A stretch of DNA of 64,000 nt from positions 310,001 to 374,000 of the forward strand of contig JABYQN010000008.1 in the NCBI GenBank assembly GCA_022606135.1, written 5' to 3'. Positions 1-10,412 of the stretch are shown here, in pieces. The first letter of the stretch is position 1. Every line of letters starts with the position of its first letter. This DNA is from Fomes fomentarius (lineage: Eukaryota; Basidiomycota; Agaricomycetes; Polyporales; Polyporaceae). The notes beneath the pieces are model-generated. The model was not told where the DNA came from and did not search any database. It worked only from the letters and a program-made list of their open reading frames with translations. Made by a program: the position numbers and the translations under genes.

Positions 1-286
1 CATAAGAAGGTGCCGCCTGAGCAAGGGCCCGGTATGCTCCAGCTGAAGCCACAGCATGGGGGATGTGACGGAGGCAAGCCTCAATGTGTTCCACAAGGTC
101 CTTATGGAGGAGGACCCATCCAATACGGTCGGACAGGCTCCCATCGGGGTTGGTAGAGATGGTGTGGCATGGGAGATGGGAATAATGGACGGGGCGATGC
201 TCCAGGATGAAACGAGGGGCTTTAGGGACATTGGGAATGTTGGAGTAGTTGCGGCGAGAGTGAGTGCGAGTGTGGAAAGAAGACAT
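1..286 (-). CDS. Uncharacterised small ORF 3' of the chromodomain in the LTR element (partial)
   Basis: An ATG at 286 opens an uninterrupted frame of 95 codons that is still open at the window edge, starting 64 bp downstream of the pol stop. The protein begins MSSFHTRTHSRRNYSNIP, then has a Pro/His-rich stretch, a DRIGW motif and an Ala-rich end. It is basic and has no signal peptide or membrane segment in the visible part. It sits where some Ty3-type elements carry an extra gene, but it does not look like an envelope protein. Unlike gag and pol it has no internal stop here. I do not recognise a domain. It could be a third gene of this element family or chance open sequence. Confidence 0.45.
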   Translation of the reverse strand, partial: MSSFHTRTHSRRNYSNIPNVPKAPRFILEHRPVHYSHLPCHTISTNPDGSLSDRIGWVLLHKDLVEHIEACLRHIPHAVASAGAYRALAQAAPSY

Positions 287-349
287 GGTTGAAAAGGTTC
301 TGGTTGACTGTGGTGGTTACTGTGAGCAATGGGGAATGAGTTGGTGTGT

Positions 350-3300
350 TCACGTCAACTTGTGCCTCTTTTTATATGCTTTGAGCACTGTCTGCGCATG
401 TTTGAGATTCTTTTCCGGTTCCCATGAATTTTCAGCTGCCGGCCATCCTTTCCATGCTATGAGATATTGTTTCTTTTTTCGTCTGACTTGATGATTCAGA
501 ATTGCTTCGACTTCCCATTCTTCATTCCCTTCTGTGCCATCTGGTGATGGGTCAGGTGGTGGCCGGATATAATCTGGTCCATGTTCCTTAGTAATCCTAT
601 ATGGAGTCAGAAGCCCTGCATGAAACACCGGATGCATTTTCCATATCTTTGGAAGTTTCAGTTTGAATGTGACTGGTCCTAAGACCTTGGTGATTACAAA
701 TGGTCCTACCCATTTTGGTGTCAGTTTCCGGGATGGATACGGAAGTCTTAAGTTCTTTGTGTCTAGAAGCACCTGGTCTCCCTGTTTTAACGGTATATTC
801 AGGGCAGGAAGCCGTTGGGCCATGGCCGCCGCAGCTTGCACATGTGCCACTATTGTGTTCTCTTGGGCTTCCTGGAGACTGCGCAGTCTCTCTTCTGTGT
901 TTGGGTGTTTTTGTTCCGTTCTAACGGTTCCAACAGCCTCCGGCTGATACCCCTGGAGAAGTTCAAATGGAGACTTCCCGGTAACTGAATGTGTCCATTG
1001 ATTATGTGCAAATTCTAATTGAGGGAGTAGTTTCACCCAATTTTCCGGATTATTTGCACAATATATTCGTAAGGCCAAATCCAACTCCTGGTTAACCCGT
1101 TCCGTTTGTCCGTCTGTCTGAGGATGATAGGCTGTACTCAGAGCCATCTCGATTCCTAAAGTTCAATGTAACTCCTTGAATGCCTTGGATATAAATTGTG
1201 GTCCTCAGTCTGATATAACCTTCGCAGGTAATCCAAACCATTTGTATACGTCCCTTTGGAGAATATCCATAGCTTCCTCCGCTGTGACATTCTTTGTGCA
1301 AGGAGAGAACACCGCTGCCTTGGACACATCATGATCCACCACTACTTGGATGTCATTATATCCTTCTGACTCGGGCAGATCGGTGATATAATCCATTGTG
1401 ATTGTTCTGAATGGTCGGGTATCTCCGCTATGGGGAATTGGCATAAGTCCTGGTTTGAGAGGGTGTGTGTTGACTTTACATGTTTGGCAGATTGCGCAAC
1501 CTTTAACATACTGAGTCACAAATTTGCACATGCCTGCCCACATGAAGTCCCGTTTTACCAGGTCGTATGTTTTTTGAATTCCCAGATGTCCCATGACTGG
1601 GACTTCATGGTACATTTTGACAATGTCTCATTGGAGATCTTCATCAGGAGGAACATAGACTTTATCCTTGAACAGGAGTAATCCATTGTCCTCAGACCAA
1701 TCTTTAGGATCACCAAATTCTGGTTGTTGAATAATTTTCCCTTTACTGGTTATGAAGTCCACTATTGCTGCATCTCTTAACTTGGTGTTACAAATCTGTT
1801 CTTGTAACTCCATGTTGACTGCTTTAGCAAATAGTTCTGTTTCTAATATGACAACATCCTTGTTGTCATTTTCCCCCTTCTCATGCCCTGATCTCCAAGA
1901 AAGGGCGTCAGCTTGTGTTAAAGTTTTTCCCAGCTGATGTTTGAGCAATACATTGAATTCTGATAAGAAAAGATGCCATCTTGCTTGTCATCGGTTGAGC
2001 TTTTGTGCTGTACAAAAGTACGTCAAATTTTTATGACTGGAAAGAATTTCAACTGGGTGTGGCAATCCTTGTAGAAAATGTCGCCATGCCTCCAATGCGT
2101 GGATCACCGCTAATAATTCCTGGTCGTAAATTTGGTAATTTCATTCTGCTGGGGTGAAGGATTTAGACAAGTAAGCGCATGGGTGCCATACTCCATTGGA
2201 ACCTTGTTGTCGTAGTACAGCCCCTGTAGCCACTTTCGATGCATCACATTTCATCTGAAATGGTCATTCCGGATTTGGGATATGCAGAATGGGTTCTGCT
2301 GTAAACCTCCTTTTTAGTTCATCAAATGTCGCCTGACACTCTTTGGACCATACGAAGGGTTTGTCTTTTTTTGTTAATTCTGTCAGAGGACAAACCAGCT
2401 TGGAATAGTCCTTAATGAACCTTTGATAAAAGTTTCCAAAACCCAGGAACACCTGGACCTGTTTTACTGTAGTCGGTTCTTTCCATTTCTCAATCGCCTT
2501 GACCTTGACCAGGTCCATTGCCACAACTCCTGGGCGAACAATTGAACCTAAGAATTCAACTTCTTGTACATCAAATTCGCATTTCTCCACCTTCAGGAAT
2601 AGATCGTTCTCCTGAAGTCGTTGCAATACTCTGCATGTCCTTTGATGATGTTCTTCGACATTGTTGGAGAAGATCAGGATGTCATCCATATAGATGACAA
2701 TCCATCCTTCGTGTAGCATGTCATAGAAGATGTCATTCATCATGTTTTGGAATGTTGCTGGCGCATTGGTCAATCCAAAGAACATGACAAGTGGTTCAAA
2801 TAGTCCTTCTGGAGTAATGAATGCTGCCTTCCATTGGTCCCCTTCCTTGATGCATACATTGTTATACCCGGCTCGTACGTCCAGTTTGGTGAAAATGGTC
2901 GTGTTTTTAAGCTGGTCTAGAATGTTGCTGATCAATGGTAATGGGTACACATTCTTTATTGTGCCTTCATTCAAAGCCCGATAATCTTGTACTGGACGAA
3001 GACTCCCATCCTTCTTTGTCACAAAGAAGAATGGTGATGCTAGAGGGGACTTTGACCTCCTGATGTACCCCTGGATATATCTTCCTCCATGACTTCTTTT
3101 TATGCCAGTCAAATTCTTTCTTTAATTCAATGGCATGGTCCCAAGGTCGTTCTGGTGGAAATCTATCTGCTGCTTTCTTCTCAAACACTGGTTTAAAATC
3201 TTGCACAAATGCTGGCAAAATTTCATCCCATGTTTTTGTTTTCTGATCCTTTTTTGCAGCTATTGCAATCTCTGTCGACTTATTAATCCTTCGGACTTCT

Positions 3301-3885
3301 CGTGTCTGGTAGAGTCTTTGAAGAATCCGAGATGGATTATGAGTTAACTTTTCTTCATCTTCATCATCTTCATCTGTCTCCAGATGTAGGAATGATGTGA
3401 TAAGATCTTGGTTCTTTGGTTCTATTGGAAATTCCCATAACCTTCCTTCCGGTGGATCGTGCTGCAACTGATACTTGTAAATCTGTTGCTGCTTCTTGAT
3501 GAGTTCAGGTTTGAATACAATTCTTCCACTTTCCCAATCAATATCCGGATTGTACTTGCAAATCCATGGCATTCCAAAAAGAATGTCATCCCTCCCAATA
3601 TCAGCCACATACCAGTTCGTTGGCAATTTTCTTCCCTTGATATTGAATGTCCCTTCGACTTGATGCATAATTGTTCCTTTCTTGTTGATGCTATTGTCTG
3701 CATTCCAGAATGTCAAGGGTTTCAGCAGCCATACCGTTGGAAGGTTGTATTGATCTACAATCTTTTGGTTGACAATGACAGCATCTGCTCCTGTGTCAAT
3801 TAACCCTTTGACTTCGATGGCTTTATCTCAAACTTGCATGTAACCGGGTATAAGCAAGGCATGCCGCCTTCGCTGTGTATTGGTC
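350..3885 (-). pseudogene. pol polyprotein relic: protease, reverse transcriptase, RNase H, integrase, chromodomain
   Basis: The protease active-site motif is at about 3805-3790 (KGLIDTGAD), and RT follows with YMDDI at about 2690. RNase H runs to about 1950. Integrase has an HHCC zinc finger at 1615-1480, a first catalytic Asp in TMDYITDLP, a second in VISD at 1205, and the AYHPQTDGQTERVNQELD block at 1140-1090. The polypeptide ends with a chromodomain at about 520-360 (EWEVEAIL through YLIAWKGW to SWEPEKN). The frame is broken by TGA codons at about 3826, 2262, 2138, 1990, 1203 and 1168, most at family Arg positions. Near 3100 the protease and RT frames also shift. It is therefore non-functional as it stands. 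Confidence 0.9.
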
Positions 3886-4072
3886 ATTACTGTTACATGC
3901 AAGTCTGTAGGCAAGTCAGGCGTCGATTCTGCTTGCCCATTTAAAAATCCGAGTTAAAGTCCGTGGCCCTTAGAGCATTGATCTCTAGTTCTTGTTCCGA
4001 TTCTTGTTCTGACTCTTCTTCTACATCTTCCAGGATTTCTCTGTTCATTTTCCTAACCTGTTGTGCTGTAGG

Positions 4073-5153
4073 TCATCTCGTCCTTCTAACAGGTCTGCTA
4101 GGACAGTCCTTGGCTATATGTCCGGGTTTACAGCAGCGGAAACAAAGGCCTTTGTCCTGTAGGTCTTGCCGTTCCTTTTTGTTGAGTCGATTAACCTCGA
4201 CTTCTGTGTCTTCCTTGACGTTAACTGCTTTGACTGTTGCCCTAGGTTTTGTAGTCCTTGCAGTTTTTGTCCTCCTTGTCCTTCGGTTTGACAGGATCTT
4301 CTCCATAAGTTGATAACTGTGATCCAACTCTTTAGTCCTTGTCATCCATTCCGCTATGATTGATGGTGCTGGGTATGAAAGAGCGGTCTTCTTTAGCAGG
4401 TAATCTGGTAATGCCTGTCGATACAACACCAATTGTGACACGGGGTCGAGAATGTTTCCTTTAAGAGCTAGGTCCATCAAACCTTGCATTGAACTCGTCA
4501 ACTGAGGCATAGTCTCAGAGTTGAATGGTGGTTAGGTTGACCATGGAATCATCCACCTCGTCTATAGGGGTGAATGAATCTTGGAAAGCTTTGACAAAAA
4601 CATTCCAAGGTTCTAGTCCTCTGGGAATGCCTGGCTGTATTTCCTCTTGCGCCCGCCGTATGGCTGCATCTTTCCAGAAGTCACTGTTTTCTCCTTCCAT
4701 AAATGACAAGGCTGTTGCGACCTTAGTGTGGTCGTTTGGAAAGTTGTCTGGCCTTGCCGTGAAAAGGAGAAACAACTGATTGAGAAAAGATCTAGTCTTT
4801 GTCCTATCTCCGTTGAATACTTCTGGGTCCTTGATTTTTCCCTTTCCTCTAGGAGGATTTTGTGGTGCAAGGGGGACTGTGGGTGGAACAGGAGGTTGAC
4901 CACCTCCACCACCACCTCCTCCCCCGCCGCCTCCACCTCCTCCACCTCCACCCCCACCTCCCAGTGGCGGTGCAGGATTTGGGGGTCCTGGTGGATTAGG
5001 TGGTCCTGGGGGTCCACCATCACCACCTCCTCCTGATGGAGGGTTTGGTGGATTAGGTGGCGGTGTCCTAAGTACACCACTCCCTGATGGGAACGCATGC
5101 TGGAATGCGGCAGAAATGGATGTGCTTGAACTTGGTGGTCTGACATACGACAT
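4073..5153 (-). pseudogene. gag relic with polyglycine tract and CCHC zinc knuckle
   Basis: The first block (5153-4515) starts MSYVRPPSSSTS, passes through a Pro-rich region and about 20 consecutive glycines, and continues with a capsid-like stretch (KIKDPEVFNGDRTKTRSFLN). A TGA after TTIQL and a frameshift near 4450 separate it from the second block, which ends in a retroviral-type zinc knuckle of C-X2-C-X4-H-X4-C form (CFRCCKPGHIAKDC). Another TGA at 4073 cuts the link toward protease. Gag would normally package element RNA; this copy cannot make a full-length protein without suppression of the stops. Confidence 0.8.
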
Positions 5154-5704
5154 TTCGAAAGAGGGCTTTGTGTATCATCTGATAGGTTCCTCTGGTAGTT
5201 CAGGATAAAATGGCTCTGTGTGTCGTATAACAGGTTCTTCCGGTGGTTCAAAATAGATACTGGTTCCTATTCTTGTTTCCGTTGTTGTTTCTGTTTCTGA
5301 TTCCGGCCCCTCTCCACTCTGTGTTCATGAGAGGTTTGTTCTCGTACTAGGTCCTGCTTCTGGTTCAATTGGGCTTAATTGAACGTTGGTGTGAACTTGA
5401 GGACTGGGCAGGGAACTAGATGGTATTCTTGGGCTTGCTAAACTTCCTGCTGGTGCTGGTGTAGTTTCTACCTTTGGTCCCTTCTTATATAATTGTTTGA
5501 TTCTTGATTCCTGAGATGGCTTTGGTAGTTCTGTACCTTCTGGCCTGGAGATGTTTACCAGAATCTCTTTTGTGTTGTATCTTAGTGGGCAACATTCGTG
5601 TGTGCAGTTGCTCTACTGGCTGTAGGATTCTCAATAGTGTATATCTCTGGTTTTGTTGTTGTCAAACAGATGATATAGACGATTACAACTGTATGGCTTC
5701 GCAG
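5154..5704 (-). other. Interrupted internal region of the LTR element between its 5' ORF and gag
   Basis: No open frame spans this stretch. It lies inside the minus-strand element and probably belonged to the leader or gag N-terminus. I see no separate gene, LTR boundary or repeat in it. Confidence 0.5.
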
Positions 5705-6502
5705 TCATACACGCTGTGTGAGATGTAAAAACTCTTGGTGTAACCTTCTTGCTCGACGGTTACTGTGAAGTTTTGCTATATCTCCGTGTAGATCAGGATC
5801 TATTAGGTTTGCTGAACTAATAACCCTAGATCTGAGGTACCTGTACTGTTGCTCGAGGAATTCCGCAAAGTTTTGGGTCTGTGGGATCGATCCGTAAACT
5901 TCTCTTGGGACTGTGTCCAAAATCTGGATAGTTTGTACGAGGTATCGATATGCTTTGTCGAAAGCTGGATGATAGTCTTGTGTAACTTCTTCCTTCCTTA
6001 ATACTTCAAGATTATCCATTATAATCTGAAGTGTGTCAACTGCATCCACTGGAACTTGCTGTTTCCTGTAGAATATTCCTGCAGTTGATGTCCTGTCTGG
6101 GTCTGTTTCTCTGTTGTCTGAATCTATTCCTCCTGACGATCCAGAAACCGTTCGTGCTTGTGGGAGTATATCCTGTACTACTCCAGTAAAGCTGCTTGTG
6201 GCCAGTGAACTCCTATATTCCTGCCACCCCTGTGTCCTCTGCAAGTCGTTTACAAGAGTATCTGGACTCAAGTGTGTGGATGAAATGTCCTCTACAAATG
6301 GAATTATTTGTGAGAGTTGTTTACATCCAGGATACAGAGTCGGTGGTCTTGGAACTGTGACTTCTGGGATAACTAGTCTTGGTAACGATGGTAGGGACTT
6401 CTCTCGTTTAAACCCTGGTACCGTTACGTTCTTTGGCCATTGTAGAAGAGGATGGCTTATCCTGTTCTCTGCCGTCTTGCTTGTTCTGTTCTTTCTCAGC
6501 AT
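5705..6502 (-). CDS. 5' ORF of the LTR element (gag N-terminal or leader protein, uncharacterised)
   Basis: This 265-codon open frame is the first ORF after the 5' LTR and primer-binding site. It is hydrophilic, begins MLRKNRTSKTAENR, and contains a helical region near the end (FAEFLEQQYRYLRSR, then ANLIDPDLHGDIAKLHSNRRARRL). No zinc knuckle, protease or membrane segment is visible. By position it should be the N-terminal part of gag or a separate leader protein. Its end at 5705 may itself be a mutational stop, because gag sequence resumes further left. Confidence 0.5.
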   Translation of the reverse strand: MLRKNRTSKTAENRISHPLLQWPKNVTVPGFKREKSLPSLPRLVIPEVTVPRPPTLYPGCKQLSQIIPFVEDISSTHLSPDTLVNDLQRTQGWQEYRSSLATSSFTGVVQDILPQARTVSGSSGGIDSDNRETDPDRTSTAGIFYRKQQVPVDAVDTLQIIMDNLEVLRKEEVTQDYHPAFDKAYRYLVQTIQILDTVPREVYGSIPQTQNFAEFLEQQYRYLRSRVISSANLIDPDLHGDIAKLHSNRRARRLHQEFLHLTQRV

Positions 6503-6563
6503 TCAAGTGAGAAAGAAGTTCCTTGTTCTTGTGGGTTCTCTGCACTTAGAAAAGTGGAGAAGT

Positions 6564-6578
6564 CAAGCTTTAGTCTGA
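6564..6578 (-). other. Candidate self-priming primer-binding site
   Basis: Immediately inside the 5' LTR, minus strand, lies TCAGACTAAAGCTTG. Thirteen of these bases (AGACTAAAGCTTG) are perfectly complementary to CAAGCTTTAGTCT within the LTR at 6749-6761, about 33 nt downstream of the LTR TATA box, which is where the transcript 5' end should be. It shows no obvious initiator-tRNA primer match. Complementarity between the PBS and the 5' end of the element's own RNA is the hallmark of the Tf1/sushi self-priming group. Confidence 0.65.
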
Positions 6579-7096
6579 TGTTACGCTCTCGCGTGACTAT
6601 TGAATGTTCTACTTGAGTTGTAACCCTAGTTCCTTATGACCTTGCTAGTCCAATCAATCCTTATTTGAAAGATTTGAAGGAGACCTTGAAGTTAGTCTGA
6701 GAGAGCAAGTAATAACTTGCTAGAGTATAACCTGTATTATTTGCAAAGAGACTAAAGCTTGGGGAATTGCTCTGAGACATCCTCCCCTTATATACATGTA
6801 AAGAGAGTGCGGAATTTTAACAGTGAACTGCGTATTGGTAAGGCCTTACTGATGCACAGTTCATCTGACTAACTGCACAGTCACAATGACGAAATGCACA
6901 GTCGAGTTGACTAATCAAAAGGAGTGTGCGCAGTCTAGCTGACTAAGTCTGTAGTCCTGACTGACTACCACTGGATGACAATACAACAGAAAAACCCTAT
7001 AGCATGAGAATCTTAAAAGTACAAGTGCATGGTCAAATACTATGATCCTAATCGTGTAGTTAACCACTAGTATTACATACTTATCAAATTGTAACA
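6579..7096 (-). repeat. 5' LTR of the minus-strand element (518 bp)
   Basis: The sequence is bounded by TGTTAC and GTAACA and is about 85-90% similar by eye to the solo LTR at 8913-9439. The sense strand is minus, because TATATAAGGGG at 6794-6784 lies upstream of a plausible start and gag/pol follow on that strand. U3 contains three TTAGTCA motifs (minus strand; 6866-6872, 6908-6914, 6940-6946) inside short CTGCACAGTC-type repeats. Confidence 0.85.
6787..6794 (-). promoter_or_regulatory. LTR TATA box
   Basis: TATATAAG on the minus strand, about 33 nt upstream of the LTR sequence complementary to the primer-binding site. The solo LTR carries the same box at about 9112-9119. Confidence 0.6.
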
Positions 7097-9564
7097 CATG
7101 TAACAGTAATAACCAATACACAGCGAAGGCGGCATGCCTTGCTTATACCCGGTTACATGCAAGTTTGAGATAAAGCCATCGAAGTCAAAGGGTTAATTGA
7201 CACAGGAGCAGATGCTGTCATTGTCAACCAAAAGATTGTAGATCAATACAACCTTCCAACGGTATGGCTGCTGAAACCCTTGACATTCTGGAATGCAGAC
7301 AATAGCATCAACAAGAAAGGAACAATTATGCATCAAGTCGAAGGGACATTCAATATCAAGGGAAGAAAATTGCCAACGAACTGGTATGTGGCTGATATTG
7401 GGAGGGATGACATTCTTTTTGGAATGCCATGGATTTGCAAGTACAATCCGGATATTGATTGGGAAAGTGGAAGAATTGTATTCAAACCTGAACTCATCAA
7501 GAAGCAGCAACAGATTTACAAGTATCAGTTGCAGCACGATCCACCGGAAGGAAGGTTATGGGAATTTCCAATAGAACCAAAGAACCAAGATCTTATCACA
7601 TCATTCCTACATCTGGAGACAGATGAAGATGATGAAGATGAAGAAAAGTTAACTCATAATCCATCTCGGATTCTTCAAAGACTCTACCAGACACGAGAAG
7701 TCCGAAGGATTAATAAGTCGACAGAGATTGCAATAGCTGCAAAAAAGGATCAGAAAACAAAAACATGGGATGAAATTTTGCCAGCATTTGTGCAAGATTT
7801 TAAACCAGTGTTTGAGAAGAAAGCAGCAGATAGATTTCCACCAGAACGACCTTGGGACCATGCCATTGAATTAAAGAAAGAATTTGACTGGCATAAAAAG
7901 AAGTCATGGAGGAAGATATATCCAGGGGTACATCAGGAGGTCAAAGTCCCCTCTAGCATCACCATTCTTCTTTGTGACAAAGAAGGATGGGAGTCTTCGT
8001 CCAGTACAAGATTATCGGGCTTTGAATGAAGGCACAATAAAGAATGTGTACCCATTACCATTGATCAGCAACATTCTAGACCAGCTTAAAAACACGACCA
8101 TTTTCACCAAACTGGACGTACGAGCCGGGTATAACAATGTATGCATCAAGGAAGGGGACCAATGGAAGGCAGCATTCATTACTCCAGAAGGACTATTTGA
8201 ACCACTTGTCATGTTCTTTGGATTGACCAATGCGCCAGCAACATTCCAAAACATGATGAATGACATCTTCTATGACATGCTACACGAAGGATGGATTGTC
8301 ATCTATATGGATGACATCCTGATCTTCTCCAACAATGTCGAAGAACATCATCAAAGGACATGCAGAGTATTGCAACGACTTCAGGAGAACGATCTATTCC
8401 TGAAGGTGGAGAAATGCGAATTTGATGTACAAGAAGTTGAATTCTTAGGTTCAATTGTTCGCCCAGGAGTTGTGGCAATGGACCTGGTCAAGGTCAAGGC
8501 GATTGAGAAATGGAAAGAACCGACTACAGTAAAACAGGTCCAGGTGTTCCTGGGTTTTGGAAACTTTTATCAAAGGTTCATTAAGGACTATTCCAAGCTG
8601 GTTTGTCCTCTGACAGAATTAACAAAAAAAGACAAACCCTTCGTATGGTCCAAAGAGTGTCAGGCGACATTTGATGAACTAAAAAGGAGGTTTACAGCAG
8701 AACCCATTCTGCATATCCCAAATCCGGAATGACCATTTCAGATGAAATGTGATGCATCGAAAGTGGCTACAGGGGCTGTACTACGACAACAAGGTTCCAA
8801 TGGAGTATGGCACCCATGCGCTTACTTGTCTAAATCCTTCACCCCAGCAGAATGAAATTACCAAATTTACGACCAGGAATTATTAGCGGTGATCCACGCA
8901 TTGGAGGCATGGTGTTACGCTCTCGCGTGACTATTAAACTTCTACTTGAGTAGTAACCCTTGTTCCTTATGACCTGGCTAGTCCAATCAATCCTTATATG
9001 AAGGAGATCTTGAAGTTAGTCTGAGAGAGCGAGTGATAACTTGCTAGAGTATAGCCTGTGTTATTCGCGAAGAGACTAAAGCTTGGGGAGTTTGCTCTGA
9101 GACATCCTCCCCTTATATGCATGAAATGAGACTGCGGAAATCTAGCAGTAAACTGCGTATTAGTAAGTCCTTACTGCTGCACAGTCGATCTGACTAACTG
9201 CGCAGTCGACCTGACTAACTGCACAGTCGCAATGACAGACTGCACAGTCAAGGTGACTAATCAGAAGTAGTCTGCACAGTCTGGCTGACTAAGTCCGTAG
9301 TCCTGACTACTACTGGATGACCGTATAACAGAAGAATCCTATGGCATGAGAATCCTAAAAGTAAAAGTACAGAAATCGAGTACCATAATTCTAGTTACAT
9401 AGTTAACCACTAATACCGCATACTTATCAACTTGTAACACATGGCGACATTTTCTACAAGGATCGCCACACCCAGTTGAAATTCTTTCCGGTCATAAAAA
9501 TTTGACGTACTTTTGTACAGCACAAAAGCTCAACCGATGACAAGCAAGATGGCATCTTTTCTTA
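7097..9564 (+). pseudogene. Inverted, near-identical pol copy (protease, RT, part of RNase H), interrupted by a solo LTR
   Basis: This plus-strand segment mirrors 3899-1964 of the minus-strand element. Positions 7097-8912 pair with 3899-2084 at a constant coordinate sum of 10996, with no indel; the one mismatch I found is at 7111. After the 527-bp solo LTR and its 5-bp duplication the copy resumes at 9445-9564, pairing with 2083-1964 with two mismatches. All translated frames of protease and RT are identical to the minus copy, including the same TGA codons at about 7168, 8731, 8854 and 9536. It ends abruptly at 9564, and its 5' part must lie beyond the minus-strand insertion. No functional protein is possible. 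Confidence 0.92.
8913..9439 (-). repeat. Solo LTR (527 bp) with 5-bp target duplication CATGG
   Basis: TGTTAC...GTAACA boundaries, the same family and orientation as the 5' LTR at 6579-7096. CATGG occurs at 8908-8912 and again at 9440-9444, and removing the LTR plus one CATGG restores colinearity with the minus-strand pol. U3 carries four TTAGTCA motifs (minus strand; 9191, 9212, 9254, 9286), with starts 21, 42 and 32 bp apart. Confidence 0.9.
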
Positions 9565-9951
9565 GCAACTGAAGGGCAGAGGCAAAGAAGACGCTGCTTA
9601 TATACATGAGGAATGAGTCCACAAGTCAGCAAGTAAAGCAGTCACATGTAGCCATAAGATAATGAGTAATAGTCCATATCAGTATATGAGTCAGAGACAG
9701 ACATAGCATGAGTCAGACATAAGGTCTAGAAGAGTCTGGTGCAGTGTAGAATGCACTGGTATGCACAGGAATGCACAGTAAACCATATGGTCATGGGAAA
9801 GTACAGTAGAAGAACAAAGAAAACCATAAAAGGTAAGTAGGAACACAGCCTATCTAATTATATGACCATAAATAGATGTACACAACTCCAGTCTGAGCAC
9901 AGCTGTTAATCTGCAAGTTTAACATCTACTACAGTATTCTGATAATTAACA
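9565..9951 (-). repeat. LTR-like fragment of a different retrotransposon
   Basis: On the minus strand it starts TGTTAATTATC at 9951 and has TATATAAGCAGCG at about 9603-9591, then a pyrimidine-rich stretch ending CCCTTCA near 9570. That layout resembles a retrotransposon LTR (possibly Copia) in minus orientation. No target duplication is visible, and the left side ends where the pol copy ends. The assignment rests on layout only. Confidence 0.4.
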
Positions 9952-10300
9952 AAGGAGTACTAGGACATGAAGCAGAGAGAGTGCACCCATTGAGAGCAAC
10001 ACTTGAAATGCTCGGTGTATTTAGGTGCCTGTCTCATACATGTGGGTTACATGGGAATTTATGTGGGGAATATGGTGACACCAGTTACGGTGCTGTTGTG
10101 GTGCCAATGTGTGACTTATATCTTTCTCACAGTATTGGCAGATGATGTACCGCAATATTGGGAGGTGACTGGACCGGAAACTGGACATTATCCATCGACC
10201 ATGGTAAGCTGTGGGTACTGTGCTCATTTGGGCATGTACCATCTGGGCTGGATACATCATCAATTGTATGCAGAAAAAACTCATGTTTCAACATCTTTTC

Positions 10301-10307
10301 CCTGATG
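10301..10307. other. Orphan right terminus of a CATCAG-type element
   Basis: TTTTCCCTGATG matches the right ends of the nested elements downstream, but no partner CATCAGG end lies to its left. It may be the surviving end of a copy truncated by the LTR-like fragment. Positions 9952-10412 otherwise show no gene. Confidence 0.3.
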
Positions 10308-10412
10308 CATAATATGATGCTCATCTTTAGACTAGAGAACCATTCGATTGGGACCCATGCAACCTGTCAATTGGGGTTTGGAAGCCAGGTCCTGTCCCTA
10401 ACAACTGGTCAA

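Larger units (their letters stand above)
1..7096 (-). mobile_element. Ty3/gypsy chromovirus-type LTR retrotransposon, minus strand, 3' end beyond left edge
   Basis: Read on the minus strand the order is LTR (7096-6579), primer-binding site, a 5' ORF, a gag with a zinc knuckle, protease, reverse transcriptase, RNase H, integrase and a chromodomain, then a small extra ORF that leaves the window. This order and the C-terminal chromodomain define the chromovirus branch of Ty3/gypsy. The coding part is inactivated by several in-frame TGA codons and by at least one frameshift in gag. The 3' LTR must lie left of position 1. The 5' LTR abuts an oppositely oriented copy of the same pol at 7097, so this element appears to have inserted into an older relative; CATGT at 7097-7101 is the predicted target duplication. 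Confidence 0.9.

Noticed and set aside
2730..2984. Plus-strand open frames opposite the RT domain (and mirrored frames at 8012-8266)
   Set aside because: They are the antisense of conserved RT sequence and appear in both inverted copies only because the DNA is duplicated.
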